Shown: piece by piece, positions 7,628-16,017 of the stretch | Layout of the letters: every line of letters starts with the position of its first letter | Position numbering within the stretch: position 1 is the first letter of the stretch | Source: CAIKBL01 sp964555355 | GTDB taxonomy: Bacteria > Pseudomonadota > Gammaproteobacteria > Ga0077536 | Direction: 5' to 3' | Length of the DNA: 64,000 nucleotides | Assembly: GCA_964555355.1 (NCBI GenBank) | Contig: CAZKRY010000003.1 | Span: 310,001-374,000, forward strand | Made by a program: the position numbers and the translations under genes | The notes under the pieces: model-generated | Seen by the model: only the letters and a program-made list of their open reading frames with translations | Databases searched by the model: none | Told to the model about the DNA's origin: nothing

Positions 7628-8674
7628 TTAAGGGTTATAACGCTCGGGACTGACTGCCGCAGCGTAGTTGTCTCGCAACGTCCGAATGGCGTTGTCAGCG
7701 CGCGCCAGTTGATCGGCGTTCAGATCGCCGCGTAGGCGTTTAGTGTTTTGCGCGGCGATGGGATTGCCGTTCGCCTCCGCGAGCGAGTACCAGACCAGTG
7801 CTTCAACGGGATCGGGTGTGACGCCGAGGCCACGCGCGTACACATTCCCTAAATTGAGTTGCGCCTCGGTTGACCCGAGCCGTCCCGCCTGCAGCAGCCA
7901 GAATCGGCCCTCTTCGGCATCTTGTTCGATGCCCTGACCAAATAAATACAACATGCCCAAATGAAACTGCGCGCTAGAGTTTCCAGCTTCGGCAAGCGCG
8001 CGAAAGCGGTCGATGGCGGCGTTCGCTTCGGCGGGTTGATCGGCCGCCTGTAGCTGTAAGCGGCCGAGCAGCAGCGCGGCCTGCTCGTTGGTGGCTTCGA
8101 TCCGCTTAAGACGCGTTTGTGCCTCGGCGTCATCGCGATAGCCCCCCTCGCCCTGCAACAGCATGACCGCGAGGTTAAATTCCGCGGGCGCCAAACCCTG
8201 GTCTGCGGCGCGGGAAAACCAGCTCCGCGCGCGCGCCAAATCGAGCGTCACCCCGATCCCTCGGTAATACAGCAACCCCGCAAAAAACTGCGCTTCGCGA
8301 TCCCCATCGTTCGCAGCCGCCTCGAGCCAACGCGCCGCTTCCGCGGGATCCTTGCTGACGCCGTAGCCACGCAGATAGATCATGCCCAAATTGTGCTTAG
8401 CGGCCGGTAAGCCCTGGTCGGCTGCGCGTTCAAACCAGGTACGGGCCCAACCGTAGTCTCGTGCCGTTCCTTTACCTTTTAGGTAAAGCACTCCTAAATT
8501 GTTTTGCGCGATGGGATTACCGAGCTCGGCCTGCGTTTTAAAGCGAGTAAACATCGGCGTGTAGTCCCGAGTGAGCGGATCGTCGGTCGCGCTCATGCCG
8601 GACGCCGAAAAGCCCGCGCCGAATATCAACGCAGCTATCGTGCCGATGACGCATACAAAATTATCTAGCCGCAT
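7628..8674 (-). CDS. Secreted Sel1-repeat (tetratricopeptide-like) protein
   Basis: About seven Sel1-like repeats fill the protein after residue 40, with recurring A-x-NLGxLYLxGxGxxxDxxxAxxWxxxAAxxG. These alpha-solenoid repeats bind other proteins; the partner is unknown. ATG at 8674 gives MRLDNFVCVIGTIAALIFGAG, a clear signal peptide, and a 348-residue protein. The frame is open to 8776, but that extension runs through a stable hairpin and has no signal-like character. The protein is probably periplasmic. Confidence 0.8.
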   Translation of the reverse strand: MRLDNFVCVIGTIAALIFGAGFSASGMSATDDPLTRDYTPMFTRFKTQAELGNPIAQNNLGVLYLKGKGTARDYGWARTWFERAADQGLPAAKHNLGMIYLRGYGVSKDPAEAARWLEAAANDGDREAQFFAGLLYYRGIGVTLDLARARSWFSRAADQGLAPAEFNLAVMLLQGEGGYRDDAEAQTRLKRIEATNEQAALLLGRLQLQAADQPAEANAAIDRFRALAEAGNSSAQFHLGMLYLFGQGIEQDAEEGRFWLLQAGRLGSTEAQLNLGNVYARGLGVTPDPVEALVWYSLAEANGNPIAAQNTKRLRGDLNADQLARADNAIRTLRDNYAAAVSPERYNP

Positions 8675-8763
8675 AGATTTTTTAGGAAAATATCCCGTGC
8701 CAACTCGCCACTCGCCCCCTACCCTTGGCCTGGTAGCGATAGCCTTACGCAGTACTTTAGCGT

Positions 8764-8795
8764 AGCCCGTCTGCACCCCAGACGGGCTTTTTATT
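8764..8795 (+). terminator. Strong plus-strand intrinsic terminator with no plus-strand gene before it
   Basis: A perfect 10-bp stem AGCCCGTCTG / CAGACGGGCT with loop CACCC is followed by TTTTTATTT. The T-run is on the plus strand, but the gene to the left runs on the minus strand. It could end a small plus-strand RNA, or shield the Sel1 leader from antisense reading. Two weaker stems lie just before it: CTACC 8719-8723 with GGTAG 8732-8736, and ACGC 8747-8750 with GCGT 8760-8763. Confidence 0.6.
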
Positions 8796-8975
8796 TCCGA
8801 CGCCTTGCGATCATAAAAGCGTGATCACTCGCCTACCCCCGTCTTAAAGAAGCTTGTGACCCTGTGGACAGTCCCAAGGCCCGGTAATAACATCAAAGCG
8901 CCCTGACGCCAGCACCTTAGCATCCGACCAATGGACGTGGATATTCGGCTGCCCATGGCAATGCGCGGGCTGTTG

Positions 8976-8987
8976 TAAAACGTTTTA
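8976..8987. promoter_or_regulatory. Palindrome upstream of RiPP precursor, possible operator
   Basis: TAAAACGTTTTA is a perfect 12-bp palindrome flanked by GTTG and, a few bases on, CAAC. It lies 40 bp before the precursor start, over the likely promoter (weak TTGTAA at 8973, TTGCTA at 8997). No regulator is known; the role is inferred from symmetry and position. Confidence 0.35.
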
Positions 8988-9026
8988 TCGCAACTTTTGC
9001 TAAAAAATTTCTAGGAGGAAGGTCAG

Positions 9027-9335
9027 ATGAACAAAAATAACCTGAAACCAATCGCCGCGGCACTCGGCTCGACGATCGCACTTGCACTGTCCGCACCGGT
9101 GAGCGCGGACAACCCGTTCCAGATGGTCGAATTCGGCGCCAGCGTGTCGGTTGCCGCAGAAGCGGTCGACATGAAAGGCAACAAAGTCATGATTAATGAC
9201 GAAACCGGCTTCACCTATGGCGGAGACGGCCAAGGGAAATACTCAGGTGGAAAAATTGCCACAGGCGCCAAAGATCCGGCGGTGTGCGGCACCTTTGGTG
9301 GCGCAAGCTGCTCGATGCCCCATCTGCAGAAATAA
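9027..9335 (+). CDS. Secreted bufferin-like RiPP precursor peptide
   Basis: A 102-residue protein with a Sec signal peptide. The N-terminus is basic, a hydrophobic run spans about 8-22, and a VSA cleavage site precedes D28. The mature part is hydrophilic and glycine-rich, with a GGDGQGKYSGG stretch. It ends in a segment with only two cysteines, C87 and C95, as CGTFGGASC. It has an excellent AGGAGG ribosome binding site and is followed by DUF692 and DUF2063 enzyme genes, the arrangement of bufferin operons. In those operons the first gene encodes the exported precursor whose cysteines are modified. Known precursor families (DUF2282, or peptides with EGKCG repeats) normally have four or more cysteines; this one fits neither. 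The precursor role is inferred from context, signal peptide and cysteine-bearing tail. Confidence 0.72.
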   Translation: MNKNNLKPIAAALGSTIALALSAPVSADNPFQMVEFGASVSVAAEAVDMKGNKVMINDETGFTYGGDGQGKYSGGKIATGAKDPAVCGTFGGASCSMPHLQK

Positions 9336-9349
9336 CCTCGACTAAACCA

Positions 9350-9372
9350 AGCGCTGACCGCGTGCCAGCGCT
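9350..9372 (+). other. Hairpin between precursor and modification genes
   Basis: AGCGCTG (9350-9356) pairs with CAGCGCT (9366-9372) around a 9-nt loop, between the precursor stop and the oxygenase start, with no T-run. Such an element can protect the 3' end of the upstream message or reduce read-through, giving more precursor than enzyme. This is inferred. Confidence 0.4.
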
Positions 9373-9393
9373 GCGTTGCAAACCCGCCCCGTG

Positions 9394-10242
9394 ATGCATC
9401 AATTGAAGCTCCACGGGGCAGGTCTCGGACTCAGGCGAAGTCACCTTCGCGCACTCCTTGATGGTGTTCCATCTGCAATCCATTTCATGGAACTGGCACC
9501 GGAGAATTGGCTGGGCGCCGGTGGACGCATGGCCGCCACACTGGAACAGATTGCCGCCCAAACCCATCTGGCCGCCCATGGCTTATTGCTGAATCTAGGA
9601 GGTGTCGATCCCATTGATGTCGCGTACGTCAAGAAAATCAAAGTATTTCTCGAGCGATACGCCATCAAAGTCTACGGCGATCACTTAACGTACTGCGGCG
9701 CTGACGGCTTGCTCTACGAATTGCTGCCGATGCCGTTGACCGAAGACGCGGCACGCCACTTGGCGTCTCGAATACGGCAGGTGCAAGATGTCTTGGAAAC
9801 CCGTATTGCGGTCGAAAACGCTTCCTATTACTGCGCGCCGCTGCAGGAAATGGCGGAGATTGATTTCATCAATGCGGTGCTCACTGACGCCGACTGCGAT
9901 TTACTGCTCGATATCAATAACGTTTACGTCAACAGTCAAAATCACGGTTACGATCCTTACGCGTTCATCGCACGGATCCCGGCCGAGCGGATCGCCTACG
10001 CGCATATCGCGGGACATCTCCGTACGCCAAGCGGCCTTATCATTGACACGCATGGTGCCAATGTAATCGACCCTGTTTGGGAGCTACTCGAATTTAGCTA
10101 TAAGACCCTGGGTGTATTCCCAACCTTGCTTGAACGCGACGAAAACATTCCGACATTACCCGAAGTGCTCGCGGAAGTTGCGCAAATCACACGCTTACAG
10201 CAAGCCGCGCGAGAATCCACCGCGCGCCGTGCTTCGGCATGA
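9394..10242 (+). CDS. DUF692 multinuclear non-heme iron oxygenase (BufB/MbnB-like)
   Basis: A TIM-barrel MNIO enzyme of 282 residues. Members modify precursor cysteines, forming oxazolone-thioamide in methanobactin and thiooxazole in bufferins. Candidate metal ligands and neighbours are visible: ENW at 37, H62 in AAHGLLLNLGG, D96/H97 in GDHLTYCG, E141 in VENASYY, D173 and N175/N176 in LLDINNVYVNS, H204 and H208 in AHIAGH, D218/H220 in IDTHG, and E247 in LLERDENIP. ATG 9394 (or GTG 9391) is the likely start; a TTG at 9376 adds six unsupported residues. The stop overlaps the DUF2063 start as ATGA. The substrate is most likely the peptide encoded just upstream. Confidence 0.88.
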   Translation: MHQLKLHGAGLGLRRSHLRALLDGVPSAIHFMELAPENWLGAGGRMAATLEQIAAQTHLAAHGLLLNLGGVDPIDVAYVKKIKVFLERYAIKVYGDHLTYCGADGLLYELLPMPLTEDAARHLASRIRQVQDVLETRIAVENASYYCAPLQEMAEIDFINAVLTDADCDLLLDINNVYVNSQNHGYDPYAFIARIPAERIAYAHIAGHLRTPSGLIIDTHGANVIDPVWELLEFSYKTLGVFPTLLERDENIPTLPEVLAEVAQITRLQQAARESTARRASA

Positions 10243-11012
10243 CGCACCAAACGCCGGAACCCGCTTTTAAACGCGCACAACGCGAGTTCGTGGCGCACTT
10301 GCGCGATCCGGCGAATCATCCTAAACCCGTGCATCTCGATGAAGAACGCGTCGCGATATATCGCTATGCCGTCTATCACAACATCGAAAAATTCATGTCT
10401 GACAACTACCCACGGGTAAAGGAGGTCATGACTGATGATGCTTGGCACGCGATGGTTCGCGACTATCTGATACGAAATTCCTCCGCGACGCCGACTTTCG
10501 CTCAATTGCCGGGTGAGTTCCTAAATTACCTTTCAACCTTGCGCGAGGACCAAAACGATCCTGCCTTTCTGCGCGAACTCGCGCATTTCGATTGGCTTGA
10601 GAACCATCTCGCCACCGATGAGCGAACGATTTCAAATGACAGACTCGCCGACGCTGGCTCGCTCGCGCACGACCGCATCGAAATCAATCCGATCCACCTA
10701 GTGGTGAGTTACCGCTTTCCGGTACAGATCATCAATGCGCAGTACATGCCGGACGAGCCACCGCCTCAATCCACGCATATCGTGGCTTTTCGAAACACGG
10801 CACATGAGTATTGCGTGATCGATTTGAATGCAGTCTCGCGACGCTTATTCGAAACCGTTCGCGACCAACCAGAACGCACCGCGACCGAGATCCTCACTGA
10901 GATGGCGCTCGAGATGAACGCGCCCAACGCGGACGCGGTGCTCAACGGTGGACTTGAGATATTGGCGCGAATGCAGGCGCGCGGCCTAATTCTCGGCACG
11001 ATGCCGCGCTAA
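10239..11012 (+). CDS. DUF2063 partner protein (BufC/MbnC-like)
   Basis: A 257-residue protein with the two-part layout of the DUF2063 family. The N-terminal helical region holds the conserved IYRYAVYHNIEKFM and a DNYPRVKEVM segment, then YLxxxxxxP-FAQLPGEFL and LAHFDWLE. A C-terminal region resembles a nucleic-acid/RiPP recognition fold. In bufferin and methanobactin systems this protein pairs with the MNIO enzyme and helps bind the precursor. It is translationally coupled to the MNIO gene by a 4-bp overlap. The last 27 bp overlap the 3' end of the convergent peptidase-like gene. No DoxX-type BufD gene follows. Confidence 0.87.
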   Translation: MTHQTPEPAFKRAQREFVAHLRDPANHPKPVHLDEERVAIYRYAVYHNIEKFMSDNYPRVKEVMTDDAWHAMVRDYLIRNSSATPTFAQLPGEFLNYLSTLREDQNDPAFLRELAHFDWLENHLATDERTISNDRLADAGSLAHDRIEINPIHLVVSYRFPVQIINAQYMPDEPPPQSTHIVAFRNTAHEYCVIDLNAVSRRLFETVRDQPERTATEILTEMALEMNAPNADAVLNGGLEILARMQARGLILGTMPR

Positions 11013-12461
11013 GGGTGTCGCGCCCATGATGGACTCGCGTAGGCGGGCCGTGGTTGGCGTGTCCATAAACTCAAGCTTGCCGGCGTTATCAACCAACCCT
11101 AGCGCCGCATAAGCGGGTGCGGCGTCCGGAAACTCCGCACTATCGAGATAGCGCCTCACAAGCGGCGCCCACACGGGATAGCCGGTTCTTGCATCGAGTT
11201 CCGCTAAAAAAGCTTGAGCGCTCCACCTACGGGCAGCCGGCAGGCAACAACGCGCAAAGTCGCCGAGCGCACTGGCGAGTGACACGCGGTTCGAGGAACG
11301 GCGCCGTAAGTCGACGTCCGCCAACAAGGCCATGACGGCGCCGCTCCAATACACCCGCATATAGCGCTGGCGGGATCTCATTTGCGCGGATTCATTCGCC
11401 AGCGTAGTCGCTCCATCGGTATTCGCCCGACCGCGCGCGAAGCCGGCGTGTATCTGCCGCCACGCGTCATCGCCGTTCAACACACCGCGCTGGGCACGCA
11501 AAATATTCTGATAATAAGACGCGAGACCTTCGGCGAGCCATGCGTCCGCTGGCGAAAAATACGGATGCACGAGATGGCTAAATTCGTGGTAAGGCACCCA
11601 GTCGCGTCTTAGCTGGGATTGCGGACGCGAGCCGTCGACATACAGCGCCACGGCATCGCCGGATTCGCGAAACACTTCTCCCCATGGATAAGTTTCCGTA
11701 TTGCGCGGCACGCCGATCACCAGCACTTGCAACTTCGAGACCGGTACCGCACCCCAAGTTCGTTGCATGGCGATCACGAGATCGTCGATTACACGCGAAT
11801 AGCGGGGCATCTCGCTGCGGCCGAGATTAAGCGCATGCGCGCGCCAGTCGCGCGGGAGGCGCGCCGCGCTCAACGCCTTGAGCCGGCCGATCGCGATGCG
11901 ACCGCCACGCTCCCAAGCGCGCTTGGATAGTGATAATTGCCAGCGCCCTGCGCGGGTGCGACGTACCTCGCCCGGCGCGGAAACCGCGAATCCGCGCGGC
12001 AATTCAACCTCGAGTTCAAGGGCGGCGCGGTGTCCCGGCGGCACCGCGAGAAACCAGCTTGGGCTAAGTAATATCACGTCTCGATAACGCTGAAACTCCG
12101 CATGGAAATCACCTCCCGGGAATCGTTTTAAGTCGACTGCATAGCTAAAACATTTCCGCGCGGGAATGGCCAGCCTGAACTTGCCGCTACGTGAGGCATC
12201 GCGCCCCAGGCCGCTGAGCGCATACGCGGCTACATTCGGGTGCAACGAGACCCATTTTGGCGCGGCGGGAAAACAAGCGTCTATCATCAGCGCGACGAGT
12301 TCGCGATCGACATTGACGCGATAACGGTACACATCGTGCGCGGCCATTTGCGCATAGCCATCCGTACCCGTGACGACACTTAATATGGTAAGCAGCAAGA
12401 ATCGCCAGCGATTGCGGGAATGGGTGCGCTTTCGTGCGATTCTTTGGTCGTGTAAAGTCAA
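10986..12461 (-). CDS. Secreted gluzincin-like metallopeptidase (M61-like), putative
   Basis: A signal-anchor or signal peptide (RWRFLLLTILSVVTG) precedes a beta-rich N-terminal part. A zinc site YHEFSH is followed 15 residues later by a glutamate in WLAEGLASYY. This HEXXH...E arrangement with an EGLA helix is the gluzincin layout, closest in general form to M61/M1 peptidases. The spacing is shorter than the usual 18 residues, so family placement is tentative. TTG at 12461 gives 491 residues; the frame is open to 12524, but that leaves only 40 bp to the divergent pyruvate carboxylase gene. Its 3' end overlaps the DUF2063 gene by 27 bp. Substrate and localisation (periplasm or membrane face) are inferred. 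Confidence 0.6.
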   Translation of the reverse strand: MTLHDQRIARKRTHSRNRWRFLLLTILSVVTGTDGYAQMAAHDVYRYRVNVDRELVALMIDACFPAAPKWVSLHPNVAAYALSGLGRDASRSGKFRLAIPARKCFSYAVDLKRFPGGDFHAEFQRYRDVILLSPSWFLAVPPGHRAALELEVELPRGFAVSAPGEVRRTRAGRWQLSLSKRAWERGGRIAIGRLKALSAARLPRDWRAHALNLGRSEMPRYSRVIDDLVIAMQRTWGAVPVSKLQVLVIGVPRNTETYPWGEVFRESGDAVALYVDGSRPQSQLRRDWVPYHEFSHLVHPYFSPADAWLAEGLASYYQNILRAQRGVLNGDDAWRQIHAGFARGRANTDGATTLANESAQMRSRQRYMRVYWSGAVMALLADVDLRRRSSNRVSLASALGDFARCCLPAARRWSAQAFLAELDARTGYPVWAPLVRRYLDSAEFPDAAPAYAALGLVDNAGKLEFMDTPTTARLRESIMGATPLARHRAEN

Positions 12462-12563
12462 AGCATGAATTCCATCGGCCGCACACCTTATGTCAACGCT
12501 GCATTTTCGAACCCTATCGGCCAAGCGACATTGCGCCGGCAGCTATCTTAAGGCGAATTCACC

Positions 12564-15500
12564 ATGCGCAAGATAAAACGTCTCCTCGTCGCGAATCGCG
12601 GCGAAATCGCCATCCGCGTCATGCGTGCCGCGGCGGAGCTGGAAATCGAAAGCGTGGCGATTTATTCGCAAGAAGATCGCTTCGCACTGCATCGTTTTAA
12701 AGTCGATGAGGCCTATCTGGTCGGCAAGGGCAAAACGCCAGTACAAGCATATCTCGATGCCGACGATATCATTCGAATCGCACGCGAAGCCGGGGCGGAT
12801 GCAATCCATCCCGGTTATGGATTTTTGTCCGAGCGTCCCGAGTTCGCCGAAGCCTGCGCGCAGGCCGGCATCATATTTATCGGGCCTGAGCCTGATGTCA
12901 TGCGCAAGCTCGGCAATAAGGTTGCCGCGCGCGAACTCGCCGAATCATGCGGTGTGCCGGTGATGCCGGCGACCGGCCCTTTGCCGGATGCACCCCAAGA
13001 AATCAAACGACTAGCCGGCGCGATCGGCTATCCGCTCATGCTCAAAGCGTCATGGGGCGGCGGCGGACGCGGCATGCGGGTCATCGAAGACGAACCCTCC
13101 TTGCTGGAACTCGTCGCGGTGGGGCGGCGCGAAGCAGAGCAAGCGTTTGGCAATGGCGAGGTGTATCTCGAAAAACTCATTCGACGCGCACGCCATATCG
13201 AAGTCCAGATCATCGGCGACCGACACGGTAACTTGGTGCATCTTTTTGATCGCGACTGCACCGTGCAACGGCGCAATCAGAAGGTAGTCGAGCGCGCGCC
13301 GGCAAAGTTTTTAAACGATACCGAGCGCTCCGCGGTGTGTGCGTCAGCGGTCAAACTCTGTCGCGCGGCGCAATATACCAATGCCGGAACCGTCGAGTTC
13401 CTACAAAACGCCGATACCGGAGACATCTACTTCATCGAAGTCAACCCGCGTATTCAAGTCGAACATACCGTCACCGAAGAGATCACCGGTATCGATATCG
13501 TGAAGGCGCAAATTCGGATCGCCGACGGCGCCGCGATTGGCGATCCCATGAGTGGCGTGCCGGTGCAAGACGAGATCCGTTGCAACGGCTTCGCGATGCA
13601 GTGCCGAGTGACCACCGAAGATCCCGAAAATAATTTCATCCCGGATTACGGCACCATCACCGCCTACCGCAGCCCGGCGGGATTCGGCATTCGTTTGGAC
13701 GCGGGTACCGCGTACGCCGGCGCGCAAATCACTCGATATTACGATTCGCTGCTCGTCAAGGTCACCGCGTGGGGAACCACTGCTGACGAAACCACAGCCC
13801 GCATGCTGCGCGCGCTGCGCGAGTTTCGCGTGCGCGGCGTGGTGACGAATCTGCGTTTTCTCGAGCAACTGCTGCGTCACCCGCATTTCACGACTGCCGA
13901 ATACTGCACGACTTTCATCGATACGACGCCTGAGCTTTTCCAGTTCGAGCACCGCCAGGATTTCGCGACACCGCTGCTGCGCTTTATCGGTGACGTCGTG
14001 GTGAATGGAAACGTTGCCGTCAAAGGCCGGCCGCGACCGCCGAATTTGCAAGTCCCGCTAGCGCCGCCCACGCCGAAGTCCGCGCCCGCGGCTGGGACGC
14101 GTCAGTTACTTGAACAACTAGGCCCCACGGATTTCGCAAAGTGGATGCTGCGCCAACAGCGCACGCTCATTACCGATACCACTTTTCGCGACGCGCATCA
14201 GTCGTTGCTCGCCACGCGAATGCGCAGTTTCGACATGATCGAAATCGCGGAGACCTATACGGTCTCGCTGCCTGAGCTGTTTTCGATTGAATGCTGGGGT
14301 GGTGCGACTTTCGATGTCGCGATGCGCTTTCTTAATGAGTGTCCCTGGCAACGTCTGCGTGCGCTGCGCAAACGTTTACCAAACGTGCTCTTACAGATGC
14401 TACTGCGCGCGTCAAACGGGGTCGGCTATACCAATTACCCGGATAACGTCGTCGAATATTTCGTGCAGCAAGCGGCGATCGAGGGCATTGATTTATTCAG
14501 GATTTTCGATTCGCTCAATTGGGTGGAGAACATGCGGGTCGCGATCAACGCGGTGGCCTCGACCGGCAAGCTTGCGGAAGCCGCGCTGTGTTACACCGGA
14601 AACTTGAGCGATCCCAATTGCACGAAATACGACCTGCGCTATTACGTCAAACTCGCGAAGGAACTAGAACGCGCAGGCGCGCACATCATCGGCATTAAAG
14701 ACATGGCGGGATTGTGCCGTCCCGCGGCGGCCCATGCGCTGGTGACCGCACTCAAGCAGGAAGTCAGCTTACCGATCCATTTTCACACGCATGATACGAG
14801 TGGTATATCCGCGGCCAGTGTGCTCGCCGCGGTGGAAGCGGGTGCCGATGCCGTCGACGCGGCGATGGACGCATTTAGCGGTTTGACCTCGCAACCCAGT
14901 CTAGGGTCGATCGTCGAAGCGCTGCGCTTCGGACCGCGTGATACGGGACTTGATCCAGCGCGCATTCGCGCGATTTCCAGTTATTGGGAACAGGTGCGGA
15001 CTTGCTACACCGCGTTTGAAAGCGAAATTCGCGCCGGCACCTCGGATGTATACGTGCACGGCATGCCGGGTGGCCAATACACGAATTTGCGAGAGCAGGC
15101 GCTCGCGCTCGGGGTCTCGGCCGCGCGCTGGCCGGAAGTTGCGCGCGCGTATGCCGAGGTCAACGACATGTTTGGCGACATCATCAAAGTCACACCGACC
15201 TCGAAAGTGGTTGGCGACATGGCGCTGATGATGGTCACGAGCGGTCTCACCCGTGCCGACGTTGAATCGCCGGATACCGAAATCACCTTTCCCGAGTCGG
15301 TGGTGTCGCTGTTTCGCGGTGAACTCGGTCAGCCGTATCAGGGTTTTCCGCCATCGCTTCAACGCAAAATACTGAAAGAGGAAGCGCCGTACGTCGAGCG
15401 ACCCGGCGCCGTGTTGGCCAGCGTCGACTTGTCACGGGAACGCGATACCGCGACCCGCCTCGCGCAACGCCCGATCTCCGATGCGGAGCTTGCTTCCTAT

Positions 15501-16007
15501 CTGATGTACCCAAAAGTTTTTGCCGAGTACGCCGCGCATCAGCGGGAGTACGGCGATCTCACGGCCTTACCGACGCCGGCTTTCTTCTATGGCATGGAAG
15601 CCGGGCAGGAAATCAACGTCGTCATGGGACGCGGTAAACATCTCATTATTCGATATGTGGGTACGAGCGATCCGCATGACGATAACTACCGCACCGTTTT
15701 CTTTGAACTCAATGGGCAACCGCGCCCGATCAAGGTTGCGGATCGCACACAGGCCAAGCCGGTGCGCGAAAATCGTAAGGCGGAGCGCGATAATGCCTTA
15801 CAAATGGGCGCCCCAATGCCCGGTGTCATTACTCAGATCGCGGTCAAAGCAGGCGAAAAAGTCGACCGCGGCGACAATTTGATGACCCTGGAGGCGATGA
15901 AGATGCAGACAGCCATTCGCGCCGAACAGGACGGGACCGTCAAAGAAGTAGTTGTCGCGATCGGACAGCAAGTGGATGCGAAAGACCTGCTGCTCGTATT
16001 TGCGTGA
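12564..16007 (+). CDS. pyc: Pyruvate carboxylase, single-chain
   Basis: A 1147-residue biotin enzyme that carboxylates pyruvate to oxaloacetate. Domains in order are: biotin carboxylase with ATP-grasp (about 1-450; GYGFLSERPEFAEAC, KASWGGGGRGM, EVNPRIQVEHTVTE); carboxyltransferase of the HMGL type (about 530-810; DTTFRDAHQS, the metal HFHTHDTSG); the PYC/OADA conserved region; and a C-terminal biotinyl domain with EAMKMQ, biotin lysine about K1113. All parts are in one chain, as in alpha4 pyruvate carboxylases; many gammaproteobacteria have a two-subunit form or none. It provides anaplerotic oxaloacetate. No BirA or regulator is adjacent. Confidence 0.96.
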   Translation: MRKIKRLLVANRGEIAIRVMRAAAELEIESVAIYSQEDRFALHRFKVDEAYLVGKGKTPVQAYLDADDIIRIAREAGADAIHPGYGFLSERPEFAEACAQAGIIFIGPEPDVMRKLGNKVAARELAESCGVPVMPATGPLPDAPQEIKRLAGAIGYPLMLKASWGGGGRGMRVIEDEPSLLELVAVGRREAEQAFGNGEVYLEKLIRRARHIEVQIIGDRHGNLVHLFDRDCTVQRRNQKVVERAPAKFLNDTERSAVCASAVKLCRAAQYTNAGTVEFLQNADTGDIYFIEVNPRIQVEHTVTEEITGIDIVKAQIRIADGAAIGDPMSGVPVQDEIRCNGFAMQCRVTTEDPENNFIPDYGTITAYRSPAGFGIRLDAGTAYAGAQITRYYDSLLVKVTAWGTTADETTARMLRALREFRVRGVVTNLRFLEQLLRHPHFTTAEYCTTFIDTTPELFQFEHRQDFATPLLRFIGDVVVNGNVAVKGRPRPPNLQVPLAPPTPKSAPAAGTRQLLEQLGPTDFAKWMLRQQRTLITDTTFRDAHQSLLATRMRSFDMIEIAETYTVSLPELFSIECWGGATFDVAMRFLNECPWQRLRALRKRLPNVLLQMLLRASNGVGYTNYPDNVVEYFVQQAAIEGIDLFRIFDSLNWVENMRVAINAVASTGKLAEAALCYTGNLSDPNCTKYDLRYYVKLAKELERAGAHIIGIKDMAGLCRPAAAHALVTALKQEVSLPIHFHTHDTSGISAASVLAAVEAGADAVDAAMDAFSGLTSQPSLGSIVEALRFGPRDTGLDPARIRAISSYWEQVRTCYTAFESEIRAGTSDVYVHGMPGGQYTNLREQALALGVSAARWPEVARAYAEVNDMFGDIIKVTPTSKVVGDMALMMVTSGLTRADVESPDTEITFPESVVSLFRGELGQPYQGFPPSLQRKILKEEAPYVERPGAVLASVDLSRERDTATRLAQRPISDAELASYLMYPKVFAEYAAHQREYGDLTALPTPAFFYGMEAGQEINVVMGRGKHLIIRYVGTSDPHDDNYRTVFFELNGQPRPIKVADRTQAKPVRENRKAERDNALQMGAPMPGVITQIAVKAGEKVDRGDNLMTLEAMKMQTAIRAEQDGTVKEVVVAIGQQVDAKDLLLVFA

Positions 16008-16017
16008 CCGCGCGCGG

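Larger units (their letters stand above)
8675..9026. other. 352-bp intergenic region between Sel1 gene and RiPP precursor
   Basis: It contains a chain of short hairpins at 8719-8788, ending in a strong stem with a T-run on the plus strand. About 170 bp follow with no recognisable coding. Then come a 12-bp palindrome at 8976-8987 and an AT-rich stretch, before the strong AGGAGG ribosome binding site at 9013-9018, 8 nt ahead of the precursor ATG. It must hold the divergent promoters for both neighbours. Confidence 0.6.

Noticed and set aside
8675..8795. Possible c-di-GMP (GEMM) riboswitch on the minus strand ahead of the Sel1 gene
   Set aside because: A short ACGCTAAAG-like stretch is present, but the rest of the conserved core and the receptor motif do not match.
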